From Rhizobiales bacterium 2SD (GTDB lineage: Bacteria; Pseudomonadota; Alphaproteobacteria; Rhizobiales; Beijerinckiaceae), in the NCBI GenBank assembly GCA_005502805.1, contig SCMY01000012.1:124001-188000 (forward strand): a stretch of DNA of 64,000 nucleotides, read 5' to 3'. The position numbers and the translations under genes were made by a program. Positions 34,329 through 44,196 of this stretch are shown in pieces. The notes under the pieces are model-generated. The model had not been told where the DNA came from and did no database searches. It saw only the letters and a program-made list of their open reading frames with translations. Each line of letters starts with the position of its first letter. Within the stretch, counting starts at the first letter, position 1.

Positions 34329-36824
34329 ATGTTCGACGCCGCGAAGAACCTCAGCATCAAGACCATGCTCCTGACCGTGCTCGGCCTTGCCAGCGCGGCA
34401 ATCGTCGCGCTCTCATCGCAGGCGCTCTGGCAGGCCTGGACGCGCCACAACACGGCGGTCGAGGTGTCCGCTCTCGCCGATCTGAACAAGGCCTATTTCA
34501 CGGCGCTGCAGAACCTGCGCTACGAGCGCGGCAATGGCGCGAGCGCGCTGACGATGCCGACCGACAAGAACGGCGGGATGATCGAGGACGTGCTGACGAG
34601 GCGGAAGCGCCTGGACGACGCCATCGCGACGGCGCAGGCGATCGTCCGGAGCAACGGCTACGAGGTCGCCAAGAGCGTCTCGACCGAGATCGATGGCCAT
34701 GTCGCAGCGTTGAAACCTCTGCGGGCGAAGATCGACGGCAACTGGAAGCTGCCGCTGGAGTCGCGGGAGAAGGAGCTGGCCGGGGCCAGCATGGCCCAGA
34801 CCGCCAAGTTCCTGACCGCGCTCGAAGCCGCCTCGGCGACGCTGGAGGAACGCATGCTCGGGCTCGACGCCAGCTTCGCCAACCTGACCTCCGTTCGCTC
34901 GATGGCCTGGGCGGCGCGCTCGCTCAGCGGTTCCTCGACCATCGTGCTGAACAACGCCGTCGCCCAGGACCGGCCGCTCGACGCCAAGGAGAGCAATGCC
35001 GTCCTCGTCAACGATGCGCGCATGGAGTTCGCCTGGGGCGTGGTCAAGCAACTCATCGGCCAGGCGAGTGCGCCGCAGGCGCTGAAGGACGCGCTCGCCA
35101 CCGCCGAGAACACCTATTTCGGCGGCGCCTTCAAGGCGACTCGCGCCGACCTCGTCGCCAATGCGACCGGTGGGCGCAAGCCTTCGATCAACGCGGATCA
35201 GTGGCGCGACCAGATCGTCGCGGCGTCCGAGACCGTCGGCGCCGTGGCGAGCCGCGCCATCGACGTCGTGTCCGACGTCGCCGACGCGAAGGCCGATGCG
35301 GCGATGCGCTCGCTCATTGCTTATGGCCTCCTCCTGCTGGCCGCGCTGGCGCTCGCGCTCGCCGGACTCTGGCTGGTCCAACGCCGCGTGACGCGTCCGA
35401 TCACAGCCTTGACCGCCTCGATGAAGCAGCTAGCGCAAGGCGACTTCACCGCCGAAGTCATCGACAGCGGACGCAATGACGAGATCGGTGGCATGGCTGC
35501 CGCCGTCCGGGTGTTCAAGGAGAACGGTCTGCGCGTGCAGGCCCTGGAGGCGCAGGAGCGTGCCGCTGCGGCCGAGCGTGCAGCGCGGACCGAAGCCATG
35601 GTCGCCGTGGTCAGCGATGTCGGCACGGTCGTCGCGGCTGCGGCTGCCGGTGATTTCAGCGCGCGCCTGCGCCTGGAAAGCGCCGACGCCCAGATGCAGC
35701 AGCTGGTCGACGGCATCAACCAGATCAACGCTGTGGTCGACGGCGCGACGACCGAATTCGCCGACATCCTGGCAGCGGTCTCGCAGGGCGACCTGACCCG
35801 CCGTGTCGCGACCAGCTATCAGGGCCGCTTCGCCGAGCTGAAGCACTCGGTCAACGAGACGGTCGAGCGGCTCTCGGAGACGATCGGCGGCATCCAGGCG
35901 ACGACCTCGCAGGTCTCGGCCTCGGCCCGCGAGATCAAGGCCGGCGCCGACGATCTCGCCAAGCGTACCGAGGAGCAGGCTGCCTCGCTCGAGGAGACTG
36001 CAGCGACGACCGAGGAACTCGCGGCCTCGGTCAAGGCGAGCGCCGGCTCCTCGAAATCGGCGGCCTCGGCCTCCGACGAAGCCATGACCGTGGCCCAGAA
36101 GGGCGGCATGATCGTTCAGGACGCCGTCGCGGCGATGGAGCGGATCGAAGCCGCCTCGCGCAAGATCACCGACATCACCTCGGTGATCGACGGCATCGCC
36201 TTCCAGACCAACCTGCTGGCGCTGAACGCCGCCGTGGAAGCGGCCCGCGCCGGCGATGCCGGCAAGGGCTTCGCCGTCGTCGCCTCGGAGGTCCGCACGC
36301 TGGCGCAGCGCTCGGGCGAGGCCTCCAAGGACATCACTACCCTGATCCAGTCCTCGACCAGCGAGATCGAGGAAGGCGTGAAGCTGGTCCGCTCGGCCGG
36401 CGCCGTTCTCGACCAGATCGTCTCGGCCTCCCGCCAGGTCGCGGCGACCGTGGTCGAGATCTCGGCAGCGGCGGGCGAGCAGGCCAACGGCATCGACGAG
36501 ATGAGCCAGACCGTCGCCCATATGGACGAGATGACCCAGGCGAACGCCGCGCTCGCCGAGGAGAGCGCCGCTTCCGCCGCCTCGCTCGCCGACCAGATCC
36601 ACAGCCTGGATCAGCTCGTCGCGGCCTTCCGCATCGCCGGTGGCGAGGCACGCTCGACCAGCGAGCCGGACCGCCTGCGCAACCTCGCCGCCGCCGCGAT
36701 GTCGGAGGCTCGCTCTGCGCCGCGGGCTCCGGCTCGGAAAGCACCTGCACCACAGGCCGCTCCGACGCCCGCCCGCAAGGTCGCAGGCGGCGGAGCGCGG
36801 GATCGCGAATGGGAGGAGTTCTGA
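34329..36824 (+). CDS. Methyl-accepting chemotaxis protein with C-terminal EWEEF tether
   Basis: An 831-aa transmembrane chemoreceptor. TM1 is ~13-34 ([18 protein letters not shown]). The periplasmic domain (~35-325) is helical and may be a NIT or 4-helix-bundle sensor; the type is uncertain. TM2 is ~328-350. HAMP follows ([26 protein letters not shown]), with what look like further HAMP-like repeats to ~520. The signalling tip is in [20 protein letters not shown]. The C-terminus EWEEF is an xWxxF pentapeptide, which in other receptors tethers CheR and CheB. No che genes are adjacent. The start is ATG 34329; the longer frame from 34263 is unlikely. Confidence 0.93.
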   Translation: MFDAAKNLSIKTMLLTVLGLASAAIVALSSQALWQAWTRHNTAVEVSALADLNKAYFTALQNLRYERGNGASALTMPTDKNGGMIEDVLTRRKRLDDAIATAQAIVRSNGYEVAKSVSTEIDGHVAALKPLRAKIDGNWKLPLESREKELAGASMAQTAKFLTALEAASATLEERMLGLDASFANLTSVRSMAWAARSLSGSSTIVLNNAVAQDRPLDAKESNAVLVNDARMEFAWGVVKQLIGQASAPQALKDALATAENTYFGGAFKATRADLVANATGGRKPSINADQWRDQIVAASETVGAVASRAIDVVSDVADAKADAAMRSLIAYGLLLLAALALALAGLWLVQRRVTRPITALTASMKQLAQGDFTAEVIDSGRNDEIGGMAAAVRVFKENGLRVQALEAQERAAAAERAARTEAMVAVVSDVGTVVAAAAAGDFSARLRLESADAQMQQLVDGINQINAVVDGATTEFADILAAVSQGDLTRRVATSYQGRFAELKHSVNETVERLSETIGGIQATTSQVSASAREIKAGADDLAKRTEEQAASLEETAATTEELAASVKASAGSSKSAASASDEAMTVAQKGGMIVQDAVAAMERIEAASRKITDITSVIDGIAFQTNLLALNAAVEAARAGDAGKGFAVVASEVRTLAQRSGEASKDITTLIQSSTSEIEEGVKLVRSAGAVLDQIVSASRQVAATVVEISAAAGEQANGIDEMSQTVAHMDEMTQANAALAEESAASAASLADQIHSLDQLVAAFRIAGGEARSTSEPDRLRNLAAAAMSEARSAPRAPARKAPAPQAAPTPARKVAGGGARDREWEEF

Positions 36825-36834
36825 GCTTACCGGC

Positions 36835-37695
36835 TCAGACGCCGCCCTTCACGCCCTCAGGCGGCTTGATCTCCTCGGGCACGAAGAAGTCCGGCATCAG
36901 CGGCACCGACGGATCGACCCGGTAGGGCGTGAAATCGGTGACGCCTTCGCCGGCCATGAAATTGTCGTCGATCAGGAAATTGCCCGAGAAGCTGCGCGAG
37001 GGCTTGTTGAAGACCATGTAGGCCGCGTCGGCCAGCATCTCCGGCGTGCGGCTCGCCTGCACCATCTTGTCGCCACCGAGCAGGTTCTTTACCGCCGCCG
37101 TCGCGACCGTGGTGCGCGGCCACAGCGCGTTGACGGCGATGCCCTTCGGCGCCAGCTCGCCGGAAAGGCCGAGCACGCACAGGCTCATCCCGTACTTCGC
37201 CATGGTGTAGGCGAGGTGCGGCGCGAACCAGCGCGTCTTCATGTCGAGCGGCGGCGACAGCATCAGGATATGCGGGTTCTCCGCCTTCTCCAGATGCGGA
37301 ATCGCGTATTTCGAGACCATGAAGGTGCCGCGCGTATTGATCTGGTGCATCAGATCGTAGCGCTTCATGTCGGTCATCTGGGTGTTGGTCAGCGAGATCG
37401 CGCTGGCATTGTTCACGACGATGTCGAGGCCGCCAAAGGTCTCAGCCGTCTTGGCGATCGCCTCGGCGACGCTCTGCTCGTCGCGGACATCGACCATCAA
37501 TGGCAGGCACTTGCCGCCGGCCGCCTCGATCTCGGCCGCGGCTGTGTAGATCGTGCCCTCGAGCTTGGGATGCGGCTCAGCCGTCTTGGCGGCGATGGTG
37601 ACATTGGCGCCGTCGCGCGCCGCCTTGATGGCGATGGCGAGGCCGATGCCGCGCGATCCACCGGTGATGAAGAGCGTCTTGCCCTTGAGCGACAT
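36835..37695 (-). CDS. SDR oxidoreductase, HSDL2-like
   Basis: A 286-aa short-chain dehydrogenase resembling hydroxysteroid dehydrogenase-like protein 2. The NAD(P) motif is FITGGSRGIGLAIAIKAARDG, then LPLMVDVRDEQSV and LDIVVNNASA. The active site lies in HILMLSPPLDMKTRWFAPHLAYTMAKYGMSLCVLGL (Ser, Tyr and Lys present). FVPEEIKPP ends the protein; it lacks the SCP2 domain found in eukaryotic HSDL2. It follows the gene at 37713 by 17 bp, so both SDRs are likely one operon with GGAGG ahead of this start. Substrate unknown, possibly a fatty or sterol-like alcohol. Confidence 0.88.
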   Translation of the reverse strand: MSLKGKTLFITGGSRGIGLAIAIKAARDGANVTIAAKTAEPHPKLEGTIYTAAAEIEAAGGKCLPLMVDVRDEQSVAEAIAKTAETFGGLDIVVNNASAISLTNTQMTDMKRYDLMHQINTRGTFMVSKYAIPHLEKAENPHILMLSPPLDMKTRWFAPHLAYTMAKYGMSLCVLGLSGELAPKGIAVNALWPRTTVATAAVKNLLGGDKMVQASRTPEMLADAAYMVFNKPSRSFSGNFLIDDNFMAGEGVTDFTPYRVDPSVPLMPDFFVPEEIKPPEGVKGGV

Positions 37696-37712
37696 GGTGC
37701 TGTCCTCCCTCG

Positions 37713-38570
37713 TTAAGTTTGCAAGCTGAACCGGTCTGGCTGGCTGCCGTCCGCATCGGTGAAGCCATAGGCGCGCGCCAGATCGGCGACATGCAGCACC
37801 TGCCCGGCATGGCGGGCGACGTCGGGATCGGCCGCGAGCGCAGCAACCGCGCGCCCCGCATAGAGTGGCGTCTCTGTGGTCTCGGCGGCCATGCCGGCAT
37901 CGCGCACCCGCTCGGTCAGGACATGGCCTGGGGACAAGGCCAGCGCGGTGACGCCATAGGGCTGGAGTTCCTGCGCCATCGCCAGCGTCAGCCGGTTCAT
38001 CGCCGCCTTGGACAAATCGTAGAAGACGTCGCCGAGATAGCCGCCGGCGGTGTCGAAGCTCACCGTGACGATCAGGCCTTGCCGCATCTGCACCATGGCG
38101 GGCGCGACGGCGCGGGCCAGCAGCAATTGCGCATAGACGCCGCTCTCGAAGCTCTCGCCGAGCCGCGCCACCGGGCGGCGCCAGAACGGCGCGCCGAAGG
38201 CCGAGCCATCCGGATAGCGCTCGCCGTCATAGCCCTCATTGCCGCCCCAGACCGCGTCGACGACGCAATCGAGCCGGCCGAAGCGGCGCAGCGACCAGGC
38301 GACGAGCTGGTCGACCTCGCGCTCATTGGTGTGGTCGCAGCGATAGGGCTCGCCGCGACCGCCGGCAGCTTGGACCTCGCGGGCGGTGTCCTCGAAGGTT
38401 TCCGAGCGCTGGTCGGTGCGCGGGCCGGCCTCGCTGGAGCGGCCGGTGACGATCACCGTGGCGCCGGCCTGGCCGAGCGCCCGGGCAATGCCACGCCCGA
38501 GCCCGCGCGAGGCGCCTGCGACGAGGCAGGCCTTGCCAGCGAGCGGCTTCAACTGGCTGTCATCGGCCAT
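37713..38570 (-). CDS. SDR oxidoreductase, DHRS1-like
   Basis: 285 aa. The first strand and NAD(P) loop are CLVAGASRGLGRGIARALGQAGATVIVTGRSS, then YRCDHTNEREVDQLV and LDCVVDAVWGGNEGYDG. That WGGN loop is characteristic of the DHRS1-like SDR branch, where it replaces the usual NNAG. Catalytic residues lie in VTVSFDTAGGYLGDVFYDLSKAAMNRLT (Ser, Tyr, Lys). It is the first gene of a probable two-SDR operon. No strong SD precedes the ATG. Substrate unknown. Confidence 0.86.
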   Translation of the reverse strand: MADDSQLKPLAGKACLVAGASRGLGRGIARALGQAGATVIVTGRSSEAGPRTDQRSETFEDTAREVQAAGGRGEPYRCDHTNEREVDQLVAWSLRRFGRLDCVVDAVWGGNEGYDGERYPDGSAFGAPFWRRPVARLGESFESGVYAQLLLARAVAPAMVQMRQGLIVTVSFDTAGGYLGDVFYDLSKAAMNRLTLAMAQELQPYGVTALALSPGHVLTERVRDAGMAAETTETPLYAGRAVAALAADPDVARHAGQVLHVADLARAYGFTDADGSQPDRFSLQT

Positions 38571-38637
38571 GGCAATACCGCTGGCGCAATGCGAGCGGCT
38601 CCGCTAGAAGCCCCTCCCCCGAACGGCGAGGACGATC

Positions 38638-39429
38638 ATGGAAGCGAGCGAAGTCGCGGCCTGCTGGGAGGCCAATGCCGAAACCTGGACCCGGCAGGCG
38701 CGCGCCGGCTACGACCTCTACCGGGATGCCCAGAACACACCTGCCTTCTTCGCCAACCTGCCCGACATAGACGGCCTGGATGGCCTCGACATCGGCTGCG
38801 GCGAGGGCTCGAACACGCGCAAGCTCGCCGAGGCCGGCGCCAGCGTCACCGCGATCGACATCGCCCCGACCTTCATCCGCCATGCGCAGGAGGCCGAGGC
38901 TGCCAACCCGCTCGGGATCGACTATCGCGTCGCCGACGGCATGGCCCTGCCCTTCGCCGATGCCTCTTTCGATTTCGCCACCGCCTTCATGTCGCTGATG
39001 GACATGCCGCATCAGGATCGCGTGCTGGCCGAAGCCAAGCGGGTGCTGAAGCCGAGCGGCTTCCTGCAGTTCTCGATCCTGCATCCCTGCTTCGCCACGC
39101 CCGGCCGCAAGGTCATGCGCGACGAGGCCGGAAACGTCCTCGGCATCGAGGTGCGCGAATATTTCCGCATCACCGATGGCGAGATCGAGAGCTGGCGCTT
39201 CGGCGCCGCGCCGGCCGAGGAGAAGGCCAAGGTCGAGCCGTTCCGGGTGCCGCGCTTCCACCGCACGCTGAGCGACTGGATCAACCTGCTGGTCGCCTCC
39301 GGCTTCCGGATCGAGCTCATGCACGAGCCGGGTGTGGATGCGGAAACGGCCAAGGCCGTGCCCTATCTCGCCGACACCTATATCGCGCCGCTCTTCCTGC
39401 ACATGAGGGTGCGGAAGCCGGTTCGATAG
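38638..39429 (+). CDS. Class I SAM-dependent methyltransferase (Methyltransf_11)
   Basis: 263 aa with a Rossmann SAM fold. Seen: DGLDGLDIGCGEGSNTRKLAEAGASVTAIDIAPTFIRHAQ (SAM motif I and acidic loop), VADGMALPFADASFDFATAFMSLMDM (motifs II and III) and RVLKPSGFLQFSILHPCFATPGR. The C-terminal part (~150-260) is probably the substrate cap. The substrate is not evident, though UbiE/ArsM-like small-molecule methylation is typical. GAGGA precedes the ATG. Convergent with the acyl-CoA dehydrogenase. Confidence 0.88.
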   Translation: MEASEVAACWEANAETWTRQARAGYDLYRDAQNTPAFFANLPDIDGLDGLDIGCGEGSNTRKLAEAGASVTAIDIAPTFIRHAQEAEAANPLGIDYRVADGMALPFADASFDFATAFMSLMDMPHQDRVLAEAKRVLKPSGFLQFSILHPCFATPGRKVMRDEAGNVLGIEVREYFRITDGEIESWRFGAAPAEEKAKVEPFRVPRFHRTLSDWINLLVASGFRIELMHEPGVDAETAKAVPYLADTYIAPLFLHMRVRKPVR

Positions 39430-39449
39430 GTCAGGCGCGGCGGACAGCG

Positions 39450-41225
39450 TCACGCCGCGAAGACCGCAGCCGAATCCTCGACCGCGCCGGCGCCCTCGGT
39501 CACCGCGAGTTCCAGCGCGGTGGCTTCGCCGACATGATGCTCGGCATAGAAGCGAGCAGTGGCGAGCGCCGCGGCGCCCTGGTCCTCGCCCTGCATAGCC
39601 AGCGCCTTCTTCGCGAGGCCCGTGCCGCCCTGGGCGAGCGCGAACAGCTTGAGATAGGGCGTCGCTCCCGCGAGCGCGCTCGCCTGGTCGATGCCCATCG
39701 TCGCCAGCATCCATTCGGTGGCGCGCTCGAGCGAGTCGACAGCAGCGCCGAGCCGTGCCGCGCTATGGCCGAAGCCGGGCGTATTGGCCTCACGCACGGC
39801 AGCGACGACACCACGCATCTCGCCGATCAGCGCCTTGACCGCGTCGCCATTGGAGAGCGGCAGCTTGCGCAGCACGAGGTCGATCGCCTGGATACCGTTG
39901 GTGCCCTCATAGATCGTGGCGATGCGGGCATCGCGCAGATGCTGGGCCGCGCCGGTTTCCTCGACATAGCCCATGCCGCCATGGATCTGGACGCCGGTGG
40001 AAGCGACCTCGACGCCGATATCGGTGGCATAGGCCTTGGCGACCGGCGTGATGAGCGCCGCGCGCTCGGCCGCCGCCTTGCGCTTGCCCTCATCGGGTTC
40101 GCGATGCGAACGGTCGAGGTTCGCGGCCAGCAGCAGCGAGAGCGTGCGCGCGGCCTGCGTCTTGGCGCGCATCTCCATCAGCATGCGGCGGATGTCGGGA
40201 TGGACGATGATCGGGCTCATCGGGGCGCCCTTCGGCGCATCGAGCGCGGTGCCCTGCTTGCGCTCCTGCGCGAAGGCGAGCGCCTGCTGATAGGCGCGCT
40301 CGGCGATGGCGACGCCCTGCACCGCGACGTTGAGGCGGGCATTGTTCATCATCGTGAACATGCAGGCGAGGCCGCGATTCTCCTCGCCGATCAGCCAGCC
40401 GATCGCGCCGCCCTCGTCGCCATAGCTCATCGCGCAGGTCGGCGAGGCGTGGATGCCAAGCTTGTGCTCGACGCCGGTGCAGCGGACATCGTTGCGCTTA
40501 CCGAGCGAGCCATCGGCATTGACCAGGAATTTCGGCACAAGGAAGAGCGAGATGCCGCGCGTGCCGGGAGGGGCGTCGGGCAGGCGGGCGAGGACGAGAT
40601 GGACGATGTTGTCCGTCATCTCGTGATCGCCATAGGTGATGAAGATCTTCTGGCCGCTGATGCGATAGGTGCCGTCGCCGGCGCGCTCGGCCTTGGAGCG
40701 CAGCGCGTTGAGGTCTGAACCGGCCTGCGGCTCGGTCAGGTTCATCGTGCCCATCCACTCGCCGGATACGAGCTTGGCGAGATAGGTTTCCTTGAGATAG
40801 TCGGAGCCATGGGCGTGCAGCGCCTCGATCGCGCCGACGGTCAGCAGCGGGCCGAGCGCGAAGGCGAAGGCCGCCGAATTCCACATCTCGGTGCAGGCCG
40901 ACTGCACCAAGGTCGGCAGGGCCTGGCCGCCATAGGCCTCCGGCCCCGGCAGCGCGTTCCAGCCACCCTGCGCCCAGGCGTGATAGGCTTCCTTCCAGCC
41001 CGGCGGGGTGACGACGTTACCGTCCTTGAGCTTGGAGCCGATGCGATCGCCGACGACATTCAAGGGCGCGAGGACATCGCCGGCGAACTTCGCGGCTTCC
41101 TCAAGCACGGCCTCGGTGACGCCATCCGCGAGCTCCGGAGCCAGCCCCTCCGAGATCAGGGCGTCGAGCCCAGCGACATGGCGCATCGTCGCCAGGATAT
41201 CCTCGACCGGAGCACGGTACGACAT
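39450..41225 (-). CDS. Acyl-CoA dehydrogenase, DmdC/FadE-like long form
   Basis: 591 aa, about 200 residues longer than short-chain acyl-CoA dehydrogenases. The N-terminal extension is followed by GEWMGTMNLTEPQAGSDLNALRSKA, GQKIFITYGDHEMTDNIVHLVLA, VEHKLGIHASPTCAMSYGD and the active-site region DARIATIYEGTNGIQAIDLVLRKL (catalytic Glu in YEGT). A C-terminal extension (~460-590) follows, as in the DmdC group that oxidises methylmercaptopropionyl-CoA or other acyl-CoAs. GGGAGG precedes the ATG. It is divergent from the tsaC-like gene; the gap contains an AT-rich stretch near 41357-41380. Confidence 0.92.
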   Translation of the reverse strand: MSYRAPVEDILATMRHVAGLDALISEGLAPELADGVTEAVLEEAAKFAGDVLAPLNVVGDRIGSKLKDGNVVTPPGWKEAYHAWAQGGWNALPGPEAYGGQALPTLVQSACTEMWNSAAFAFALGPLLTVGAIEALHAHGSDYLKETYLAKLVSGEWMGTMNLTEPQAGSDLNALRSKAERAGDGTYRISGQKIFITYGDHEMTDNIVHLVLARLPDAPPGTRGISLFLVPKFLVNADGSLGKRNDVRCTGVEHKLGIHASPTCAMSYGDEGGAIGWLIGEENRGLACMFTMMNNARLNVAVQGVAIAERAYQQALAFAQERKQGTALDAPKGAPMSPIIVHPDIRRMLMEMRAKTQAARTLSLLLAANLDRSHREPDEGKRKAAAERAALITPVAKAYATDIGVEVASTGVQIHGGMGYVEETGAAQHLRDARIATIYEGTNGIQAIDLVLRKLPLSNGDAVKALIGEMRGVVAAVREANTPGFGHSAARLGAAVDSLERATEWMLATMGIDQASALAGATPYLKLFALAQGGTGLAKKALAMQGEDQGAAALATARFYAEHHVGEATALELAVTEGAGAVEDSAAVFAA

Positions 41226-41391
41226 CGCTTACCTCCCTCGGCGCCCGCGCAGCATGGCGGGGCATTCGTCTCGTTGCGTTGACGGCGATGCTAGCCGCGA
41301 ACTATGCGCTTGCCCACGCGCCAAACGGCGCGGTCTCGCACATGCCATCCCGGCATTGTTATAGTTTACATATGAACTTTCAAGAGCGACC

Positions 41392-42366
41392 GTGACAGGA
41401 CCTCGCCAGACCCAGCGCCTTTCCGCCGACGAGGCCGGCATCGCCGCGGCCGCGGAGCTGCTGCGCGCCGGCAAGCTGGTCGCGCTGCCGACCGAGACGG
41501 TCTACGGCCTTGCCGCCGATGCCAGCGACGACCGCGCCGTCGCCTCGATCTACGCCGCCAAGGAGCGCCCGAGCTTCAACCCGCTGATCTCGCATCTGCC
41601 GGATGTCGATGCTGCCAGGCGCCAGGGCCTGTTCGATGCCCAGGCACTGGTGCTGGCGAAAGCCTTCTGGCCGGGACCGCTGACACTGGTCGTGCCGGCT
41701 TCGAGTTCGTGCACGGTCTGCGGCCTCGCCCGCGCCGGGCTCGACAGCGTGGCGCTTCGGGTGCCCTCCCATCCGGTCGCGCGCGCTGTCTTGCAGGCGG
41801 CCAGTAGGCCAATCGCGGCGCCTTCGGCCAATCGCTCCGGACGGGTCAGCCCGACCCAGGCGGACCATGTCCTCGTCGACCTCGACGGCCGCATCGATGC
41901 CGTGCTCGATGCGGGGCCGACGGCGGTCGGGGTCGAATCCAGCATCGTCGCCTGCCTCGGCGGCGCCCCGCGCCTGCTGCGGCCGGGCGGCGTGCCGCGC
42001 GCCGCGCTGGAAGCCGCAATCGGACAGGCCCTCGTCATCGTCGAGGACGGCGGCACCGCTCCCGTCTCGCCCGGCCTGCTCGCCTCGCATTATGCGCCGC
42101 GCGCCGCCGTCAGGCTCGACGCCGACACGCCGCGACCGGGCGAGGCCTGGCTCGGCTTCGGGCCGGAGCCGAACGGTTCCCTGCCCGCTCTCGCTTTCAA
42201 CCTCAGCCCGGCGGGCGATCTGACCGAGGCCGCCGCCAACCTCTTCGCCGCGATGCGCCGGCTCGACGATCAGAGCCCTGCGACAATCGCGGTCGCGCCG
42301 ATCCCGACGCATGGCCTCGGCGAAGCGATCAACGATCGGCTGCGCCGCGCTGCTGCTCCGCGCTGA
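41392..42366 (+). CDS. L-threonylcarbamoyladenylate synthase, Sua5-type
   Basis: 324 aa. It makes threonylcarbamoyl-AMP from threonine, bicarbonate and ATP for the t6A37 tRNA modification. The YrdC domain has LLRAGKLVALPTETVYGLAADASDDRAVASIYAAKERPSFNPLISHLPD, AKAFWPGPLTLVVPAS, VALRVPSHPVARAVL and PIAAPSANRSGRVSPTQADHV. The Sua5 C-terminal domain (~210-320) makes this the long Sua5 form, not short TsaC. It starts with GTG and has no obvious SD. The LysR gene follows 81 bp later. Confidence 0.93.
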   Translation: MTGPRQTQRLSADEAGIAAAAELLRAGKLVALPTETVYGLAADASDDRAVASIYAAKERPSFNPLISHLPDVDAARRQGLFDAQALVLAKAFWPGPLTLVVPASSSCTVCGLARAGLDSVALRVPSHPVARAVLQAASRPIAAPSANRSGRVSPTQADHVLVDLDGRIDAVLDAGPTAVGVESSIVACLGGAPRLLRPGGVPRAALEAAIGQALVIVEDGGTAPVSPGLLASHYAPRAAVRLDADTPRPGEAWLGFGPEPNGSLPALAFNLSPAGDLTEAAANLFAAMRRLDDQSPATIAVAPIPTHGLGEAINDRLRRAAAPR

Positions 42367-42447
42367 AACAGGCAGCCTCGCCAAGGCGACGCTTGCAATT
42401 CCGCAAGATCTGGCAATGCTGCGCGCAGGTTTGCCGGAGAGTGGCCG

Positions 42448-43356
42448 TTGTCGACGTCGAAGCTCGCCTGGGATGATTTCCGCCTGATCAAAGCGATCGC
42501 CGATGCCGGCGGGCTGACCGGCGCGGCCGCCGCGCTCAACGTCAATCATTCGACCGTATTCCGCCGCCTCGGGCAGATCGAGGAGCAGCTCGGCCACGCC
42601 CTCTTCGAGCGGCGCAAGACCGGCTATGTCGCGACCTCGGCCGGCGAGGAGATGACGACGCTGGCCTCGCGCATCGACGACGACGTCACCGCTTTCGGAC
42701 GCAGGCTGGCGGGGCGCGATCTCGCGCCGTCAGGCGATCTGCGCGTCACCACCACCGATACGCTCTATCTGCATGCGCTGCTGCCGATCTTCGCGGCCTT
42801 CCGGGCGGCGCACCCGCTGATCCGGCTCGATGTCGTCATGGCGAGCCAGACGCTCAACCTCTCGCGCCGCGACGCCGACGTCGCCATCCGCGCCAGCGAC
42901 TCACCGGGCGAGACGCTGGTCGGCCGCCGGCTCGCCAATCTGAACTGGGCCGTCTATGCCCGCGCCGACGCGCCGGCGACCGAGGCCGAGGCGCATGAGC
43001 CGAAGCTGCTGTTCAAGCGCGACTGGGTCGCGCTCGGCGACCCGCTCGGCTATGTCAAGGCGGCCCGCTATGTCCGCGACCATGTCCCGGCCGAGCGGAT
43101 CGCACTGCGCTCCTCGGCCGTGCTCGGCCTGACGGAAGCGGTCGAGCAGGGGATGGGCATCGGCCCCCTGCCCTGCTTCATCGCCGACCAGCGGCCGGGC
43201 CTCGTGCGCCTGCTGCCGCCTGACCCGGACTTCTCGACCGGCCTGTGGATCCTGACCCATCCCGACATCAGGCATGCGCCGCGGGTGCGCGCCTTCATGG
43301 ATTTCGTCGGCGGCGAGCTGGCGAAGCGGAAGGCGCTGCTCGAAGGCGCAGGCTAA
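42448..43356 (+). CDS. LysR-family transcriptional regulator
   Basis: 302 aa. HTH: DDFRLIKAIADAGGLTGAAAALNVNHSTVFRRLGQIEEQLGHALFERRKTGYV. The effector domain shows SGDLRVTTTDTLYLHALLPIF, RRDADVAIRASD and GLTEAVEQGMGIGPLPCFIADQRPGLVRL. It starts with TTG, 7 bases after GGAGA. No gene is divergent from it, so its target is uncertain, though the unit starting at 43477 is near. It is the second of three LysR genes in the window. Confidence 0.92.
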   Translation: MSTSKLAWDDFRLIKAIADAGGLTGAAAALNVNHSTVFRRLGQIEEQLGHALFERRKTGYVATSAGEEMTTLASRIDDDVTAFGRRLAGRDLAPSGDLRVTTTDTLYLHALLPIFAAFRAAHPLIRLDVVMASQTLNLSRRDADVAIRASDSPGETLVGRRLANLNWAVYARADAPATEAEAHEPKLLFKRDWVALGDPLGYVKAARYVRDHVPAERIALRSSAVLGLTEAVEQGMGIGPLPCFIADQRPGLVRLLPPDPDFSTGLWILTHPDIRHAPRVRAFMDFVGGELAKRKALLEGAG

Positions 43357-43439
43357 GGCGCGCGACGCACCGAGGCTGCAACCTCGACCATCCTCCTCAG
43401 CTGAACCGGGTCCAACAGGCCAAGCTTGCATCATCTCAG

Positions 43440-43465
43440 TAACCGGTATACCGGTACTCCGGTTA
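43440..43465. promoter_or_regulatory. GntR-type operator upstream of the 43477 gene
   Basis: TAACCGG (43440-43446) and CCGGTTA (43459-43465) form an inverted repeat. Nested in it is the 14-bp palindrome ACCGGTATACCGGT (43442-43455). CCGGT recurs at 43443, 43451 and 43459, spaced 8 bp. The site lies 11 bp before the GntR start, fitting autoregulation of the 43477-46602 unit. Confidence 0.55.
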
Positions 43466-43476
43466 GAGAAAGCGCC

Positions 43477-44196
43477 ATGCCACGCCTCGCCCGCGATCAC
43501 CAGCCGACTCCCCTTCCGATCGCCGCCATCGACCGGACGCTGCGCGCGCCGGAGCAGGTCTATCGCGTCCTGCGCTCGGCGATCGTCTCGCTCGCCATTC
43601 CGCCCGGCAGTGCGCTGTCGGAAGGCGAGGTCGGCGCCGCTTATGCCGTCAGCCGCACGCCTGTGCGCGAGGCCTTCGCCAGGCTGGCCGAGGAGAAGCT
43701 GCTCGACGTCTTCCCCAATCTCGGCACCTTCGTCTCGCTGATCGATCCCAGGCTGATCGGCGAAGCGATCCTGATCCGCCGGCTGCTCGAAGGCGAAGCC
43801 GTCTCGCAAGCCGCCGCCAGTCGCGACCCAGCGCTGATTGCAGATATGAGCACCGCCCTCGCTAATCATGCCGGGGCTGTCGCGGCCGGCGACGCCACCG
43901 CAGCCTATCAATGCGACGAACGCTTCCACCGCGCCCTCTTCGCCCATCAGCACCTCGAACAGATGTGGGCGAGCGTCGACCGGGCGCGGGCCCAGCTCGA
44001 ACGCGTCCATCACCTGATGGTCGCCCAACGCGGCGCGCTCGGCGATGCGCTCGCCAAGCACCGTGCCATCCTCTCGGCGATCGAACGGGGCAATTCTTAC
44101 GCGGCGCATGCCGCGATGCACATCCATATCGACGCCAACGGCGCCTTCCTCGACCGGCTCGCCGGCCACGCCCATCCCTTCGTGCGTGCGCCATGA
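43477..44196 (+). CDS. GntR-family (FadR subfamily) regulator
   Basis: 239 aa from ATG 43477 (MPRLARDHQ). The winged helix is APEQVYRVLRSAIVSLAIPPGSALSEGEVGAAYAVSRTPVREAFARLAEEKLLDVFPNLGTFVSLID. The FCD domain follows (~105-230), with QCDERFHRALFAHQHL and LAKHRAILSAIERGN. An upstream in-frame ATG at 43426 overlaps the operator and is unlikely. The next gene begins at an ATGA overlap, so they are coupled. Its target is probably this unit. Confidence 0.92.
   Translation: MPRLARDHQPTPLPIAAIDRTLRAPEQVYRVLRSAIVSLAIPPGSALSEGEVGAAYAVSRTPVREAFARLAEEKLLDVFPNLGTFVSLIDPRLIGEAILIRRLLEGEAVSQAAASRDPALIADMSTALANHAGAVAAGDATAAYQCDERFHRALFAHQHLEQMWASVDRARAQLERVHHLMVAQRGALGDALAKHRAILSAIERGNSYAAHAAMHIHIDANGAFLDRLAGHAHPFVRAP

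Noticed and set aside
37719-40718. 999-codon plus-strand frame across the SDR, methyltransferase and acyl-CoA dehydrogenase region
   Set aside because: It overlaps three well-supported genes in other frames or on the other strand and shows no protein-like motif.
42367-42447. GCAATTCCGC near the LysR start as a third copy of the core type B repeat
   Set aside because: Only the short GCAATTCCG stretch matches; there is no partner arm or core.
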